A stretch of 64,000 nucleotides of DNA from Gemmatimonadota bacterium. GTDB lineage: Bacteria > Gemmatimonadota > Gemmatimonadetes > Longimicrobiales > Gaopeijiaceae. The stretch spans positions 1-64,000 of the forward strand of contig JAJDYN010000005.1 in the NCBI GenBank assembly GCA_022825135.1. The letters are read 5' to 3'. This document shows, piece by piece, positions 36,415 through 44,700 of this stretch. Position 1 is the first letter of the stretch, and each line of letters starts with the position of its first letter. The notes below the pieces were generated by a model. It saw only the letters and a list, made by a program, of their open reading frames with translations. It was not told the DNA's origin and did not search any database. Both the position numbers and the translations under genes were made by a program.

Positions 36415-37887
36415 GTGGACTCCGTCTCCCGGTTCCTGAACCACGTGGAAGGGGTTCGCCAGGCCCGCAACGCGGATTGCGTCCGTCTCCTGCAGGAGCT
36501 GACCCCGCATCTGCTCGCTGCCCGCGAACAGGATCGCCACCTCGCGCGCCACTTCAACGTCTTCCGCTACCTCCGCGACGACGAACTCGGCCTCTCGCGG
36601 ATCATCGCCGACCTGCTCGATCCGACCGAGGAACACGGTCAGGGCGCGACTTATCTGGAAGCGATGCTGGAGTTGCTGGAGTTGTGGGACGTTGCTCCCG
36701 CAGGACCTGATTCAGGCCGCGTCCGGGTTATCACGGAGCGGAGGACGGGGGGCAGGTTCATCGATATCACGGTGGACATCCCCGCCGACCGCGGCGCCTT
36801 CTGCCTCGCGTTCGAAAACAAGCCCTACGCCGACGACCAGGACCGGCAATGCATCGACTACCTGGAGTTCCTCAAACGGGAATACGGCGAACGCTTCCTC
36901 CTGGTCTACCTGCCACCCCGCTACCGGATGCCCGAAGAAGCCAGCCTTCCGTTGGCGGAGTATCGCGAGCACTGGACGAAACACTTCCGCGTGCTGCCCT
37001 ATGTCGCGGACGATGCTCAGCATGGCGACGACGGCTCTTCCGACGAGGCTGGCGGGGCGTTGATGCGGGCCGAATCCGGTGTGGAAGATGCGCGTTCCGG
37101 AGACGACGCGCCTGCCGAGAACACCGCCACGGATCAGGAAGCGACGGCTGCCCGCGGCGACGCGGTCGTCGGTGATGGCGCCTCGCTGGCGGACTGGTTC
37201 GGAACCTGCTGGAAGCTCAGCGAGGCCGAGCGGCTGCGCTGGTTCCTCCGAGAGGCCCAGCTATACTGCCGGAGACACTTTGGAGATTCGACCATGACCG
37301 ACACCGAAGCCCGTTACGTCCGCGAGTACCTTGACGAGAACCCGAGACACCTGCATGCGGCGTTCGCGGTGCACCGAGCCTGGCCCGCCCTCAAGCACGA
37401 TGTCTGCCGACGGTTCCTGGAGCACCTGCGCGACAGGGTTGAGAGGCGAGTCTCGAAGAAGATGCCGAAGATTCGGCAGGACCTGCAGGTCGACTGTCAC
37501 TACGAGGGCGAGAAGAGGTGGTCAAACCGTCTGCGGCTGATGAGAACGATCGTGATTGAATCCGACGGGCCGGGCCCCAATGGCTGGTATTGGGGCGTCC
37601 TCGACCCCAACCCGAAGACGCTGCGCGAAAAACTGCTGGCCGCCCTGAAGCGTCGCGGCTTCTCGCTTAAACATGCCAGCGACGGGTGGGCCCAATGGGA
37701 ATACCTCCCCCGCTACCGACACTGGGACCGCCGTGTCCCTGAACTCGTCCAGGAACTTGCCGACGGCGGCGGCAAAATCACCGATTACTATGTCAACGGC
37801 CTCCTCAACATCGCCGAAAAGGCTATGCCCGCTTTTGACGAAGTGGAGCGGGAGAACAGGAGCCCCTCGCCTTCGGACGACGCCTGA
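36415..37887 (+). CDS. PD-(D/E)XK superfamily nuclease (PDDEXK_4-like)
   Basis: A 490-residue protein. In the first 150 residues: I-I-A-D-L-L-D-P-T-E-E-H-G-Q-G, then F-I-D-I-T-V-D-I and F-C-L-A-F-E-N-K-P-Y-A-D-D-Q, which supply the D...E-x-K-like catalytic residues of the PF14281-type family, and a following Q-C-I-D-Y. A low-complexity acidic linker (about 200-255) separates a C-terminal alpha/beta domain rich in Trp, with a W-Y-W-G-V-L-D-P motif. GTG 36415 is the start. This family is found in defence islands. The gene ends exactly where the convergent DUF885 gene ends (37887/37888). Target unknown. Confidence 0.72.
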   Translation: MDSVSRFLNHVEGVRQARNADCVRLLQELTPHLLAAREQDRHLARHFNVFRYLRDDELGLSRIIADLLDPTEEHGQGATYLEAMLELLELWDVAPAGPDSGRVRVITERRTGGRFIDITVDIPADRGAFCLAFENKPYADDQDRQCIDYLEFLKREYGERFLLVYLPPRYRMPEEASLPLAEYREHWTKHFRVLPYVADDAQHGDDGSSDEAGGALMRAESGVEDARSGDDAPAENTATDQEATAARGDAVVGDGASLADWFGTCWKLSEAERLRWFLREAQLYCRRHFGDSTMTDTEARYVREYLDENPRHLHAAFAVHRAWPALKHDVCRRFLEHLRDRVERRVSKKMPKIRQDLQVDCHYEGEKRWSNRLRLMRTIVIESDGPGPNGWYWGVLDPNPKTLREKLLAALKRRGFSLKHASDGWAQWEYLPRYRHWDRRVPELVQELADGGGKITDYYVNGLLNIAEKAMPAFDEVERENRSPSPSDDA

Positions 37888-39567
37888 TCAGTTCACCTCA
37901 AGAATCGGATCCTTCTCCCCGATCATCTCCCAGCGCGTCAGCACAATGGGGATCACGCCGGCGCCGTAGAAGGCGTCAAAAAAGCGCTTGACGGTGAAGT
38001 CGTCGCCCTCCTGGATGGCGTACTCGGAGAGCAGCTCCTCGATCTGGATCTTGCCGGTGACGTAGCTGGTGCCGTAGCCCGGCTGCCTGAGGTAGAGGCT
38101 CTGCTCGCCCCGCACCAGGTCGCCCTCGGTGAGCCATCCGCGCGGGGTCCAGGTCATCGCGTGCTCGACTGCCTCTTCCATGTCGAAGACGTCGCCGTGC
38201 AGGTTGAGGCCGCTCAGCGCGCGCGCCGCCCGCTGCGCCAGCATGATCCACACGAGTTCGCGGGCCCGGGGCGAGTTGTCGTCCAGGAGCCCCAGGTGCA
38301 TGAACATCTCCTCGACGCCGGTCGCCAGCCCCTCGGATCGTGAGTCGAAGATGTTGTAGAGCGAAGGCGTGGCCCGGATGGGGCTCGGGTGCGGGTCCTC
38401 GCGCATGCGCGCCAGTTCGATCCAGTGGTGCATGTGCGGGCGGAAGGCGTCCGGATCGCGGTAGATGACTTCCTGGAAGAAGTTGCGCAGCTCGCCGGGC
38501 TCCACGGGGCTGAAGCTTCCGTTCACCGCCCTGAGCGCGGGATCCATGTAGTCGAAGATGGTCTCGACTTCCTCTTCCTCGAGGAACCGCATGTACATGT
38601 CCACCGACTCGTTCAGGCGCCGGTCGTATTCCTCCGGGGAGGCGATGCGCTCGAGTTCGGGGAGAGCGCGGTTGCGGTTCTCCTCCAGGCGCATGGAGGA
38701 ATGCGAGCGCGCAAGCTCGCGGCGCATGAGGGTCACCTGCTCCTCCCACGAATACGGGACCAGGTGGACGTTCTGCATGTACCAGGTGTAGTTCTCGGCC
38801 CCAACTCCGGACGGCCCGGTGCGGGAGGAGGCGCCCTCCTCCAGCCAGACGCGGAAGGCCTCGGAGGCGGCGCGCGCGTCGGCGATGGCCCGGTCGAGGT
38901 CGGCGCTGGTGCCGGCGACCTGGGCAGCGTAGGTGTCGAGGTCGCGGGCCTGACCCGCGAAGTCGCGGATGCCGGCCAGCCAGAGGTCGCGCGCGTTGGA
39001 GTCGGCGAGGTTCACGCGGGCCTGCTCCAGCAGCGCGGGTATGGAACCGATGCGGGCCGCGAGCTCCGCAGCGTCGGCGTCCGAGAGCGGGTAGTCGTAG
39101 GTCCAGGTATCGACCCACCCGTGAATCACGGAGCCTTCGTGGGCCGGGACGTCGCTCTCCGCCAGGAACAGGATTACGTAGAAGGCCGGATCGCGCGCCC
39201 AGGGACGGCGCACGCGGTGGTCGAAGTCGAGCCCGTTCATCTCCGCCCGCACCAGGTGCCAGTCGATCTGCTCGGCGACCGGCCAGCTCTCGGGAGCGAG
39301 GGCGTTCAGGCGCAACTGCCACTGCGGGAGCTCGGCCTGCTGGCGCGCCATCGCCGCAGCCGAGTAGTCGGGGACGCCTTCCACGAACTCGGGCATCTCG
39401 AAGGCCCGCCACTCCTCGAAGAACCGGACCAGGTCCGCGTGCGAGCCCGGGCCTGCGGCAACGCCGGAGTCGCCGGGCTCCGCCGTGCAGCGCACGAAGA
39501 GGAATCCGACCGCGATGAGCGCGATCCCGGCGATGAGGGCGGAGGGACGAGGTTTGCTGCGGGACAT
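37888..39567 (-). CDS. DUF885-family protein, predicted exported
   Basis: A 559-residue protein with an N-terminal hydrophobic signal, and a Cys at L-F-V-R-C that may be a lipobox. Most of its length aligns in style with DUF885 alpha-helical putative metallopeptidases, for example the C-terminal E-G-L-A-T-G-V-E-E-M-F-M-H-L-G-L-L, equivalent to the usual E-G-W-A-x-Y-x-E-x-L. The HExxPGHH zinc motif expected about 30 residues earlier is not there; M-H-H-W-I-E-L-A occurs instead. It may be catalytically altered or inactive. GGGAGG precedes ATG 39567 by 5-6 bases. Confidence 0.72.
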   Translation of the reverse strand: MSRSKPRPSALIAGIALIAVGFLFVRCTAEPGDSGVAAGPGSHADLVRFFEEWRAFEMPEFVEGVPDYSAAAMARQQAELPQWQLRLNALAPESWPVAEQIDWHLVRAEMNGLDFDHRVRRPWARDPAFYVILFLAESDVPAHEGSVIHGWVDTWTYDYPLSDADAAELAARIGSIPALLEQARVNLADSNARDLWLAGIRDFAGQARDLDTYAAQVAGTSADLDRAIADARAASEAFRVWLEEGASSRTGPSGVGAENYTWYMQNVHLVPYSWEEQVTLMRRELARSHSSMRLEENRNRALPELERIASPEEYDRRLNESVDMYMRFLEEEEVETIFDYMDPALRAVNGSFSPVEPGELRNFFQEVIYRDPDAFRPHMHHWIELARMREDPHPSPIRATPSLYNIFDSRSEGLATGVEEMFMHLGLLDDNSPRARELVWIMLAQRAARALSGLNLHGDVFDMEEAVEHAMTWTPRGWLTEGDLVRGEQSLYLRQPGYGTSYVTGKIQIEELLSEYAIQEGDDFTVKRFFDAFYGAGVIPIVLTRWEMIGEKDPILEVN

Positions 39568-39690
39568 GGCGGCCTCCCGGGGGTGCGGTCCAATCGACGA
39601 GCAGGCTGCTCGCTTGTTCAGTCTACTCGATGTGCGGGCTGCTCGACATGCAGCGCGCTCACGGTTTTTCGGAGTCGCGCCCGCCTGCGG

Positions 39691-41562
39691 TCAGGAGCCG
39701 GCCTCGCCCAGCGCCTGCGCGAGCGCCCCGCGGCCCCCCACGACCGGCAGGTCGAGGGCGGTTGCCGCCAGGTCGACGGTAAGACGGGTACCGGGCTCGG
39801 GGTGAAGCGTGAAGTCGGCGTCGCTGGAGAAGATCATGAGCCCGATACGCTGGCCGGCGGGGATGATCTGGTCGTCGGGCTGAAGGTCGAAGGCGACGTC
39901 GACGAACTCGCCCGGGACAAGTGGCTCGCTCTCGCGCAGCGAGGAAGCGTTCTGCGGATCGGCCCAGCCGCGGGTGATCAGGTTGTCGTCGATGGCCGCC
40001 ATGGCCGCGGTCCAGGGAAGCGACACCAGCCAGACCGAGAGGTTGGCGGCAGCGCGGTCGGCCGCGAGGCGGAGCGAGACGCGGGCGACGCCGGACAGGT
40101 GCACGTCTTCCGCGAGTTCGGGCGTCGCGAACAGCAACCGATGCTCCGAGGCCTCCGCCCCGGCCAGGTCGGCGCCGGAGAAGCCCACGTCGTCGGTGAG
40201 CGACTGCTCCCCGACAGCGGGATCGGGCTCGAGCGACAGCATCCCCTGCATCCCTCCCTCGCCGGAGGGGTGGATGCGCACGAACGCCGCGTCGGGGTGG
40301 GGATAGGCGGGATAGGGCGTGGGGCTCAGGCGGTCGTCGCCCTCGCGCACGATCCAGGCGCCCGGATCGTTCTCCACTCCGTTCTCGATTCCGTACAGAT
40401 ACCGGGAGAACCAGCGGTTCATGAGGGTGAGCGGCGGCTCGCCGCCGTGGCCCCCCTGATGGTAGTAGACCTGCACCGGCACCCCTCGCTCACGCAGCGC
40501 GGCCACGATCCGGTAGCTGTGCTCGGGCATCACGTTCCAGTCGTTGAAGCCGTGCGCCATGAGGGTCGGGGCGCGCACGCCGTCGACGTGGTTGAGGTAG
40601 TCGCGGCCCGCCCAGAAATCGTTGTAGTCCCCGGAGGCGCGGTCGAAGCGCGCCTGCATGAGATCGCTGCGCACGGTCCGGTTGCAGTAGTCGCGGCGCT
40701 CCATCGGGCCGCTGTTGATGAAGTCGTAGAGGACGTCGATGTCCTCGCCGGGGTAGCCGCCCGGCGACCGCACCAGCCCATGCGACCGGTAGTAGTGGTA
40801 GTAAGACGTGTTGGGGGCCACCGGAATGATGGCCTCCAGCCCCTCCACCCCGGTCGTGGCGGCGGCGAGCGGCAGGGTGCCGTTGTAGGAGGTCCCGATC
40901 ATGCCCACGCTGCCGGTGGACCAGTAGGCGCTCACCTGCTCCCCGCCCTCGACCTCGGTGAAGCCGCGCGCGCGCCCGTTGAGCCAGTCGATGACTGCCT
41001 TGGGGGCCAAAGACTCGTTCTCGCCGCCCACGGTGGGGCAGCCCTGCGACTGTCCCGTCCCGGGGGACTGCGAGTGCACCACCGCGAAGCCGCGCGGCAC
41101 CCAGGTGGCGATGTGCGAGTTCGAGATGACCGGCTGCTCTTCGATGTGGTCCATCGGGGGCATCACGGTGCGCGGCGGAGGCGGCGCGCCCACCTCCTGG
41201 CGGATGTCCCAGAAATAGCTGAAGTCGAGGCCACCGGTACCGGAATAGTACGGGCTGGTCTCGTAGATCACGGCGACCTCGAGCCCGGATTCCGTCGCGG
41301 CGGGACGGGTCACGTCCACATGCACCCGGTCGGGAGCGCCGTCGCCGTCGGAATCGAAGTCGGTCTCGACCCAGAGTTCATGGCGCACCCAGGTGGCGGA
41401 ATCCGCGAACTCGGGAACGACCTGAGCCTCTCCGTCCTCGAAGACGGGCCGGGGGCCATCGTAGCAGGCCGCCGAGGCGAGCAGCGGCAGGGCGGCACCG
41501 AGCGCGCATGCCCGCGTGAGGCAGAGCGGATTCGGGCGGGAGAGGGGACGGATCTTCTTCAT
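39691..41562 (-). CDS. Exported X-Pro dipeptidyl-peptidase (S15) / CocE-NonD family hydrolase
   Basis: A 623-residue lipoprotein-type enzyme (signal ending L-L-A-S-A-A-C). Its alpha/beta-hydrolase domain has nucleophile Ser in I-G-T-S-Y-N-G, Asp in H-G-F-N-D-W-N-V and His in Q-G-G-H-G-G-E-P, followed by a C-terminal jelly-roll typical of S15/CocE proteins (P-G-E-F-V-D-V-A-F-D-L). It would release X-Pro dipeptides or hydrolyse acyl groups outside the cytoplasm. It lies 123 bases upstream of the DUF885 gene and could share its transcript. The ribosome site for ATG 41562 is weak. Confidence 0.8.
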   Translation of the reverse strand: MKKIRPLSRPNPLCLTRACALGAALPLLASAACYDGPRPVFEDGEAQVVPEFADSATWVRHELWVETDFDSDGDGAPDRVHVDVTRPAATESGLEVAVIYETSPYYSGTGGLDFSYFWDIRQEVGAPPPPRTVMPPMDHIEEQPVISNSHIATWVPRGFAVVHSQSPGTGQSQGCPTVGGENESLAPKAVIDWLNGRARGFTEVEGGEQVSAYWSTGSVGMIGTSYNGTLPLAAATTGVEGLEAIIPVAPNTSYYHYYRSHGLVRSPGGYPGEDIDVLYDFINSGPMERRDYCNRTVRSDLMQARFDRASGDYNDFWAGRDYLNHVDGVRAPTLMAHGFNDWNVMPEHSYRIVAALRERGVPVQVYYHQGGHGGEPPLTLMNRWFSRYLYGIENGVENDPGAWIVREGDDRLSPTPYPAYPHPDAAFVRIHPSGEGGMQGMLSLEPDPAVGEQSLTDDVGFSGADLAGAEASEHRLLFATPELAEDVHLSGVARVSLRLAADRAAANLSVWLVSLPWTAAMAAIDDNLITRGWADPQNASSLRESEPLVPGEFVDVAFDLQPDDQIIPAGQRIGLMIFSSDADFTLHPEPGTRLTVDLAATALDLPVVGGRGALAQALGEAGS

Positions 41563-41613
41563 GGGTTCGGATCACCGGGGCGAGAAGGACCAGCGGGCCG
41601 ATGGCCCGAAGAA

Positions 41614-41653
41614 TGGAGCCAGCCGGAATCGAACCGGCGACCTCCTGTGTGCA
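41614..41653 (-). repeat. tRNA-Ala 3'-half fragment (att-like copy)
   Basis: A 40-base direct repeat of the genuine tRNA-Ala at 42719-42758, covering anticodon through T-arm to acceptor. It is followed by unrelated sequence where the 5' half should be, so it is not a functional tRNA. Confidence 0.8.
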
Positions 41654-41977
41654 GGAACTCGTGACCGACGGGACGGAAACACAGCCGGTCGCCCAAGTTA
41701 CTCGGCACATCGTGGGGAAACAACGCGGATACAGCCAAGCGTCTCCGGGTATCGACCAACCGGGATCGATGGGCACGATGGCGGGAGCACGGCAGGGAGT
41801 TGTTCGCTTGGGCAACGTCCTTCTCGCCGCGCCCGCGAAGACCCACCGTACCGATAAGACCGTCTGCCTTCGTGACGACGCGACGATGGGTTTCCCTCAA
41901 GCACCGCGATGTCTCTGTCCCGTCCTGACGGGAATCCCGCCTGGCTGACGGTTTTCGGCGCCACAGTCTTCCAGGGA
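41654..41977. other. Stretch without recognisable gene inside the mini-island
   Basis: No frame here has a plausible start, ribosome site or family motif. The sequence is less GC-rich than its surroundings in places. It may hold the remains of a lost integration module, but I cannot identify one. Confidence 0.4.
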
Positions 41978-42321
41978 CTATCCGGCCTCCGGCGGAACCA
42001 GTGGCTCCAGTCGTGCGATCAGGTCCGGCAGGTCGTGGCGAACCGTGTCCCAGACGAGCGGAAGGTCGATGTCGAAGTAGACATGCACAAGCCGGTTGCG
42101 CATCCCGACGATCTGCCGCCAGGGATGTCCGGGTTCGCCCGCCTCACGTCCTCCCCCACCTGAGCGGCGGCCTCGCCGACGATCTCGACCGACTTGAGAA
42201 CCGAGAGCTGCGTCCGCCGATCCCGCACGAAGTCGTCGAAGGACATGTCTTCCGTGAAGGACACCGCATCGCGCGCGGAAAGCAGCGTGTCCAGCAGATA
42301 GGCGAAGGCGTCACGCGGCAT
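41978..42321 (-). pseudogene. hepT: hepT-type HEPN RNase toxin gene with one-base frameshift
   Basis: Codons from ATG 42321 give a typical DUF86/HepT N-terminus: L-L-D-T-L-L-S-A-R-D-A-V, F-V-R-D-R-R-T-Q-L-S-V-L-K-S-V-E-I-V-G-E-A-A. At about 42122-42125 one C (G on the + strand) is missing. Restoring it gives D-I-P-W-R-Q-I-V-G-M-R-N-R-L-V-H-V-Y, containing the R-x4-6-H RNase motif, then D-L-P-L-V-W-D-T-V and a stop at 41978, a perfect 114-residue HepT. As read, the active site is out of frame. An assembly error in the homopolymer cannot be excluded. It overlaps mntA by 11 bases. Confidence 0.85.
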
Positions 42322-42598
42322 AGACCACCAGCGCGGATTCCAGGATCGCCTTGCGGCGAATGTAGTTCCGGCTCTCTTCGATTGCCCTGCGGTGCACCAG
42401 ATCGACCCTGCGGGCCAGCAACTCGGCGAGTTCGCGCTGCATCCTGGTGATCTCGAACAGACCAGGCGTCCGCTGCGATCTGAACTGGATCAACACGTCG
42501 ATGTCGCTGTCCGGGCCAAAATCGTCACGCAGCACCGAACCGAAGAGTGCCAGTTCCCCGACCTGCCAACGGTCGCAGAACGCCTCAATGGCGCTCAT
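42311..42598 (-). CDS. mntA: MntA-type minimal nucleotidyltransferase antitoxin
   Basis: About 95 residues from ATG 42598; the frame is open 35 codons further upstream but without a supported start. The MNT motif G-S-V-L-R-D-D-F-G-P-D-S-D-I-D-V-L is complete (GS and DxD). MntA antitoxins AMPylate and silence the HepT RNase. The gene precedes hepT and overlaps it by 11 bases, the standard order for this system. With hepT frameshifted the pair is probably non-toxic now. Confidence 0.82.
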   Translation of the reverse strand: MSAIEAFCDRWQVGELALFGSVLRDDFGPDSDIDVLIQFRSQRTPGLFEITRMQRELAELLARRVDLVHRRAIEESRNYIRRKAILESALVVYAA

Positions 42599-42718
42599 GG
42601 GCACGCCGATTCTGGCTGTCAGCCGCTCGCGGTCCTGGACGGCTCCAGTCGTCGGTCGCACCGAGGTCTCTTTCTCAAGGCCAACGGGGACTCCGCCTCC
42701 CAAGGGCGTGAGTTCAAG

Positions 42719-42791
42719 TGGAGCCAGCCGGAATCGAACCGGCGACCTCCTGCGTGCAAAGCAGGCGCTCTCCCGACTGAGCTATGGCCCC
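42719..42791 (-). tRNA. tRNA-Ala (anticodon TGC)
   Basis: A 73-base cloverleaf reads from 42791 to 42719. The acceptor stem GGGGCCA/TGGCTCC includes the G3-U70 wobble that identifies alanine tRNAs. D-arm TAGCTC...GGGAGAGC, anticodon stem-loop CTGC-TTTGCAC-GCAG (anticodon TGC), T-arm GCCGG-TTCGAAT-CCGGC, discriminator A. CCA is not encoded. Its 3' half is duplicated at 41614-41653. Confidence 0.95.
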
Positions 42792-42996
42792 GTGCAGAGT
42801 GGTTCGGACTTCGCAGATCTCTGCTTCCGCTGCCCTCGCCTCCGGCCCCGCGTGTGGACCGGCAGACAGGCGGAAATGTAGGAACGAGCGCCGATCCGTT
42901 CCAGTCTCGGCCCTGGGCGCCGGATCCGCGGCGCGGACGCGACGCGTCTCCGCCGGGGCTGCGCACCGCGTCGCGGGCACGGTATACTTTCGCATC

Positions 42997-43593
42997 ATGA
43001 GCGCCCCCCGCACCTCCCTTACGGGAGCCGTCTTCCTCGACCTCTACGGCACGGTCGCGCACGAGGTGGGCTACATCAATCACCCCGAGCGCCTCCGCCT
43101 GCACGACTTTTCGGCTGAGGCCATCCGCCTGCTCAACCGGGCCGGCTACCGCGTGTTCGTGGCCACCAACCAGTCGGGGATCGCGCGCGGGTACTTCACC
43201 GAGGACGTGCTGAACGAGGTGCACCGCCGCCTGGTCGACGAACTGGCGCGCGAGGGGGCCCGCGTGGAAGCCGTCTATCACTGCCCGCACCTCCCTCCCG
43301 AGGGACGGCCGGCGCAGTGCGACTGCCGCAAGCCCTTGCCGGGGATGTTGCACAGGGCTGCGCGCGAGCACGGCGTGGAGCTGGCCTCTTCGTGGATGGC
43401 CGGGGACATGATCACCGACGTGGAGACCGCGCACCTGGCGGGTGCGCGCGGGATTCTGCTGCGCACCGGCTACGGGCGGGGCCAGATCGAGTACCAGCGA
43501 CACCGATGGCGCGTCGAGCCCGATCTGATCTGCGACGACCTGCTCGCGGCCGCACACGCGATCGTGGCCGCGCTGCCACAGGACCCGAGGTGA
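42997..43593 (+). CDS. gmhB: D-glycero-beta-D-manno-heptose 1,7-bisphosphate 7-phosphatase-like HAD protein
   Basis: A 198-residue HAD-family protein of the GmhB/HisB-N type, which removes the 7-phosphate in ADP-heptose biosynthesis. The zinc-binding C-P-H-L-P...C-D-C-R-K-P-L-P-G-M-L and the V-A-T-N-Q-S-G-I-A-R-G-Y-F and G-D-M-I-T-D-V motifs are intact. Motif I reads F-L-D-L-Y-G-T: the nucleophile Asp15 is present, but the acid/base Asp expected two residues later is Tyr17 (codon TAC 43045-43047). A TATACT -10-like box (42982-42987) lies 9 bases before ATG and no Shine-Dalgarno is seen, so the transcript may be leaderless. hldA follows 7 bases downstream. Confidence 0.82.
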   Translation: MSAPRTSLTGAVFLDLYGTVAHEVGYINHPERLRLHDFSAEAIRLLNRAGYRVFVATNQSGIARGYFTEDVLNEVHRRLVDELAREGARVEAVYHCPHLPPEGRPAQCDCRKPLPGMLHRAAREHGVELASSWMAGDMITDVETAHLAGARGILLRTGYGRGQIEYQRHRWRVEPDLICDDLLAAAHAIVAALPQDPR

Positions 43594-43600
43594 GGAGCAC

Positions 43601-44611
43601 ATGGACTCCGGCGGCCGACTGAAGCGCGCGCGCGACCGAGCCCTTGACGGCCTCGACGCACTCGCCGGGCGCCGCATCCTCGTGGCGGGCGACTTTCTGC
43701 TCGACCGCTATCTCGTGGGCAGGCCGACGCGTCTCTCCCGCGAGGCTCCCGTGGTCATCATCGAACAGGAGGATGACGATGTGAACCCGGGGGGCGCGGG
43801 GAACGCCACCCGCAACGTGCGCGCGCTGGGTGGAGAGCCGATCCCGCTGGGACTGGTGGGAGAGGACCGGGAGGGAGATCAGGTGGTCGAGCTGCTCCGG
43901 GCAGGCGGCATCGACACGCGCGGGATTCTTCGTGACCCTGAGCGCCGCACCGTCACCAAGACCCGGATCCTCGCGGGGGCCGCCAATGCCGCCAGGCAGC
44001 AGGTGTTGCGGATCGACAAGGGAGAGGAGTACGGCTCGAGCCAGACCGAGCAACTCAACCGGCGCGCCCGCTCGCTGCTCGGCGATGTGGACGCGGTGCT
44101 GCTCTCCGACTACGGGTACTCGACCCTTGCGCCACCGGTGCGTTCCTGTCTGATCGAAGGAGCGCGCGCGGGCGGCATCCCTTCGTGCGCGGATTCGCGT
44201 TACCGCCTGTCCGAGTTCCGGGGGATCACGGTGGCGACTCCCAACGAAGAGGAGCTGGCCGCGGTCCTGGGCCGCGTACTGCACGGCGACGCCGACGTGG
44301 CCGCGGCGGGCAGGGAGCTCCTGAGCCGCCTCGATGCGCGCGCAATGGTGGTCACGCGCGGAAGCAGGGGGATGAGCGTGTTCGAGGGCACGGAGCACTG
44401 TCGCAACATTCCGCCCGCCCGCCGGGGAGAGGTGGCGGATGTGACCGGCGCGGGCGACACGGTGGCGAGCGCGCTGGTACTCGCGCTCGCAGCGGGGTTC
44501 GATATCCTGAGCGCGGCGGTGCTGGCGAACGCGGCTGCATCGGTGGTCGTCGGACGGCGTGGGGCTGCAACGGCTGCGCTCGCGGAGGTGGCTCGGGTAC
44601 TGCAGGCCTGA
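43601..44611 (+). CDS. hldA: D-glycero-beta-D-manno-heptose-7-phosphate kinase
   Basis: A 336-residue PfkB-family sugar kinase equivalent to the N-terminal domain of HldE/RfaE. Evidence includes V-A-G-D-F-L-L-D-R-Y-L-V-G near the start, N-P-G-G-A-G-N-A-T-R-N-V, and the C-terminal D-V-T-G-A-G-D-T-V-A-S, carrying the catalytic Asp and anion hole. It phosphorylates heptose-7-phosphate to the 1,7-bisphosphate that GmhB processes. The adenylyltransferase domain (HldC) is absent and must be elsewhere. GAGGAG precedes ATG 43601. It forms a two-gene unit with gmhB. The product could feed LPS or the GT9 protein encoded at 49516-50493. Confidence 0.85.
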   Translation: MDSGGRLKRARDRALDGLDALAGRRILVAGDFLLDRYLVGRPTRLSREAPVVIIEQEDDDVNPGGAGNATRNVRALGGEPIPLGLVGEDREGDQVVELLRAGGIDTRGILRDPERRTVTKTRILAGAANAARQQVLRIDKGEEYGSSQTEQLNRRARSLLGDVDAVLLSDYGYSTLAPPVRSCLIEGARAGGIPSCADSRYRLSEFRGITVATPNEEELAAVLGRVLHGDADVAAAGRELLSRLDARAMVVTRGSRGMSVFEGTEHCRNIPPARRGEVADVTGAGDTVASALVLALAAGFDILSAAVLANAAASVVVGRRGAATAALAEVARVLQA

Positions 44612-44630
44612 TGCGGAGTCGTCGCGTGCC

Positions 44631-44653
44631 GACTTAGTCCACCAGACTAAGTC
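44631..44653. terminator. Hairpin between convergent hldA and lipoprotein genes
   Basis: GACTTAGTC-CACCA-GACTAAGTC is a perfect 9-bp stem with a 5-base loop placed between two convergent genes (ending 44611 and 44701). It suits a bidirectional terminator, although no T-run follows. Confidence 0.55.
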
Positions 44654-44700
44654 CGATACCCGGGCGGCGCGGACGAGCACGCCGAGGCGAATGCCCGTCC

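Larger units (their letters stand above)
41614..42758. mobile_element. tRNA-bounded 1.1-kb mini-island with mntA-hepT cargo
   Basis: The 3' half of the tRNA-Ala gene (42719-42758) is repeated in the same orientation at 41614-41653 (39 of 40 bases identical). This is the arrangement left by site-specific integration into a tRNA 3' end: intact tRNA at one end, a 3' fragment at the other. The interval contains only the mntA-hepT toxin-antitoxin remnant and about 320 bases without a gene. No integrase is present, so it would be a decayed island or a minimal passenger. Seen directly: the repeat. Inferred: integration history. Confidence 0.55.

Noticed and set aside
38389-41664. Rightward 1,091-codon open frame
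   Set aside because: Antisense to two well-recognised hydrolase genes; composition is the Arg/His/Gly/Pro bias of a GC-rich shadow and it runs through the tRNA fragment.
41614-41686. Second tRNA-Ala gene
   Set aside because: Only the 3' half matches; the D-arm and 5' acceptor strand are missing.
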